Origin: Caryophanales bacterium UBA2753
Lineage (GTDB): Bacteria; Bacillota_I; Bacilli_A; RFN20; CAG-826
Direction: 5' to 3'
DNA length: 49,549 bases
Assembly: GCA_002353275.1 (NCBI GenBank)
Contig: DEJH01000027.1
Location: forward strand, 1 to 49,549
A program made the position numbers and the translations under genes. Below the pieces are notes generated by a model that was given only the letters and a program-made list of their open reading frames with translations, did not search any database and was not told the DNA's origin. Below, in pieces: positions 48,171 through 49,549 of this stretch (position 1 is the first letter of the stretch; each line of letters begins with the position of its first letter).

Positions 48171-49451
48171 ATGTTAGATATTAATTTAATTAGAGAAAAA
48201 CCTCTCTATGTCAAAGAGGCTCTTAAAAAGAAACTCTGGGACACTGATTTTGATGAATTACTCTCTTGGGATAAAGAAAAAAGAGAATTAATGCAAGTCG
48301 TGGAAAATAACAAAGCGGAAATGAATAAGCTTTCCGCTTCAGTTCCTCTCCTTAAAAAACAAGGTCAAGATGTCTCTAGTGTCTTTAAACAAGTTAAAGA
48401 AATCGCTGCTAAAAATAAGGAATATGAAGAGAGACTCGAAGAACTCACTAAAAAGATGACTGAATTCTTGGAAGCTCTTCCAAATATCCCTGATGATGAT
48501 TTAGTCGGTGGTGGAAAAGAAAATAATAAGGTCATTCATACTTATGGAAAGAAACCTGAATTCTCTTTTAAAGCCAAAGATCACGTCGAACTCGCTACTT
48601 CCTTAGGATTAGTGGATTATGATCGAGGCGCTAAAATTGCAGGTCATGGAGCGTGGATTTACACCAATTTAGGTGCACGTCTAGAATGGGCTCTTCTTAA
48701 CTTCTTCATCTCAGAACATCTTAAAGATGGATATGAAATGATTCTCCCACCTCATTTACTAAATGAACAAAGTGGATATGTCGCTGGTCAATTCCCAAAA
48801 TTTAGACAAGATGTATTCTGGCTTGAAGGATTAGAACCACAAAGATTCTTATTACCAACCGCGGAAACCGCGCTTGTTAATCTTCATCGAGATGAAATAT
48901 TAAGTGAATCTGATTTACCAAAAAAATATTTCGCTTATACTCCTTGTTACAGAAGAGAAGCAGGAAGCTATCGTACTGAAGAAAGAGGAATGATTAGAGG
49001 ATATCAATTCGACAAAGTCGAAATGGTCCAATACACCAAACCAGAAGATAGTGATAAAGCTTTCGAAGAATTAGTGGGTAAAGCTGCTTCTTTAGTTGAG
49101 AAACTTGGCTTACATTTCCAAATCTCAAAACTTGCAGCGGGAGATATCTCTCACTCAATGGCGAGAACATATGATATTGAAGTCTATATTCCTTCAATTG
49201 GAATTTATAAAGAAGTTTCTTCTGCATCTAATGCAAGAGACTATCAAGCTAGAAGAGGAAAATGTCGATATAGAGATTCTGCTACTGGGAAAACAAGATA
49301 TGTCCACACTCTTAATGCTTCTGGACTTGCCACTAGCCGTATCTTCCCAGCGATATTAGAACAATATCAACAAGAAGATGGCTCAGTTTTAGTGCCTGAA
49401 GTTCTCCAACCATTCATGGGTGGAATTAAGGTATTAAAACCAGTTAAATAA
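48171..49451 (+). CDS. serS: seryl-tRNA synthetase
   Basis: 426 residues, normal. The N-terminal long coiled-coil arm (residues ~30-100) binds the tRNA-Ser variable arm. Class II core: motif 2 YRREAGSYRTEERGMIRGYQFDKVEM and motif 3 TLNASGLATSRIFPAILEQYQ; LLPTAETALVNLH matches the TxE serine site. It follows gyrA by 24 bases, a common Bacillota arrangement. Confidence 0.97.
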   Translation: MLDINLIREKPLYVKEALKKKLWDTDFDELLSWDKEKRELMQVVENNKAEMNKLSASVPLLKKQGQDVSSVFKQVKEIAAKNKEYEERLEELTKKMTEFLEALPNIPDDDLVGGGKENNKVIHTYGKKPEFSFKAKDHVELATSLGLVDYDRGAKIAGHGAWIYTNLGARLEWALLNFFISEHLKDGYEMILPPHLLNEQSGYVAGQFPKFRQDVFWLEGLEPQRFLLPTAETALVNLHRDEILSESDLPKKYFAYTPCYRREAGSYRTEERGMIRGYQFDKVEMVQYTKPEDSDKAFEELVGKAASLVEKLGLHFQISKLAAGDISHSMARTYDIEVYIPSIGIYKEVSSASNARDYQARRGKCRYRDSATGKTRYVHTLNASGLATSRIFPAILEQYQQEDGSVLVPEVLQPFMGGIKVLKPVK

Positions 49452-49463
49452 CAAAACTCAATT

Positions 49464-49484
49464 AGATCCTTCGGGATCTTTTTG
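49464..49484 (+). terminator. terminator after serS
   Basis: AGATCC-TTCG-GGATCT followed by TTTTTG. The remaining 65 bases of the window show no supported feature. Confidence 0.9.
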
Positions 49485-49549
49485 TTTGCAAAAATTAGAT
49501 AAAGAAAAATAAAACTCCCTTGAAAATTGGTGCGGATTGACTCAAAAGT

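Overview
The window is a chromosomal segment around the replication origin of a low-GC bacterium. The gene order rpmH-rnpA-yidC-jag-mnmE on one side of dnaA, and dnaA-dnaN-S4-recF-gyrB-gyrA-serS on the other, is the Bacillota order. Lipoboxes, Gram-positive style Shine-Dalgarno sites (AGGAGG), pyruvate phosphate dikinase, endonuclease I family secreted nucleases and a sorting-signal-like tail ending GCGGNIATTS suggest an uncultured, host-associated member of class Bacilli (RF39, Erysipelotrichales or Izemoplasma-like). That placement is inference. UGA is a stop here (the genes ending at 8485 and 27821 use it), so this is not a UGA=Trp mollicute. Genes left of dnaA from 29101 to 37405 read leftward and genes right of it read rightward, as expected for bidirectional replication from an origin at about 38940-40860.

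Layout. 1-9768 (minus strand): a DUF2188 protein with a histone-like tail; two secreted endonuclease I paralogs with an unusual C-terminal tail; then a compact run transcribed from 9768 down to 3815: ATP-grasp ligase, GrpB-like protein, RimK-like ATP-grasp, RluA-type pseudouridine synthase, a DUF1538 double-repeat membrane protein and two PII-like proteins. 9939-11132: a capsule-type UDP-sugar dehydratase fused to an N-terminal HTH. 11200-17175: three large secreted or lipid-anchored proteins with bacterial Ig-like repeats. 17220-17650: a noncoding RNA facing a 23-residue hydrophobic peptide gene, probably a type I toxin-antitoxin pair. 17783-22161: TetR regulator plus a heterodimeric ABC exporter. 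22250-22802: a type II toxin-antitoxin pair. Then an FGGY sugar kinase and ppdK.

27300-27870 is the most unusual part: five tandem small RNA units, two of one fold (A) and three of another (B). Each has its own extended -10 promoter and ends in its own terminator, and the copies show compensatory stem changes. They converge on a small basic protein gene of unknown function, whose last 16 codons are antisense to the fifth RNA.

28330-37405 holds an esterase-like gene, then a long leftward housekeeping run: a beta-repeat protein, a GlmU lacking its acetyltransferase half, ispE, rsmA, rnmV, tatD, mnmE, jag, an enlarged lipoprotein YidC, rnpA and rpmH. An AAA/DUF4143 ATPase gene sits between rpmH and dnaA. 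The origin has two DnaA-box clusters, before dnaA and between dnaA and dnaN, plus a repeated palindrome. The gyrase operon starts behind another palindrome, and both subunits carry non-consensus residues at known quinolone positions. No rRNA, tRNA, CRISPR array or insertion sequence was seen.
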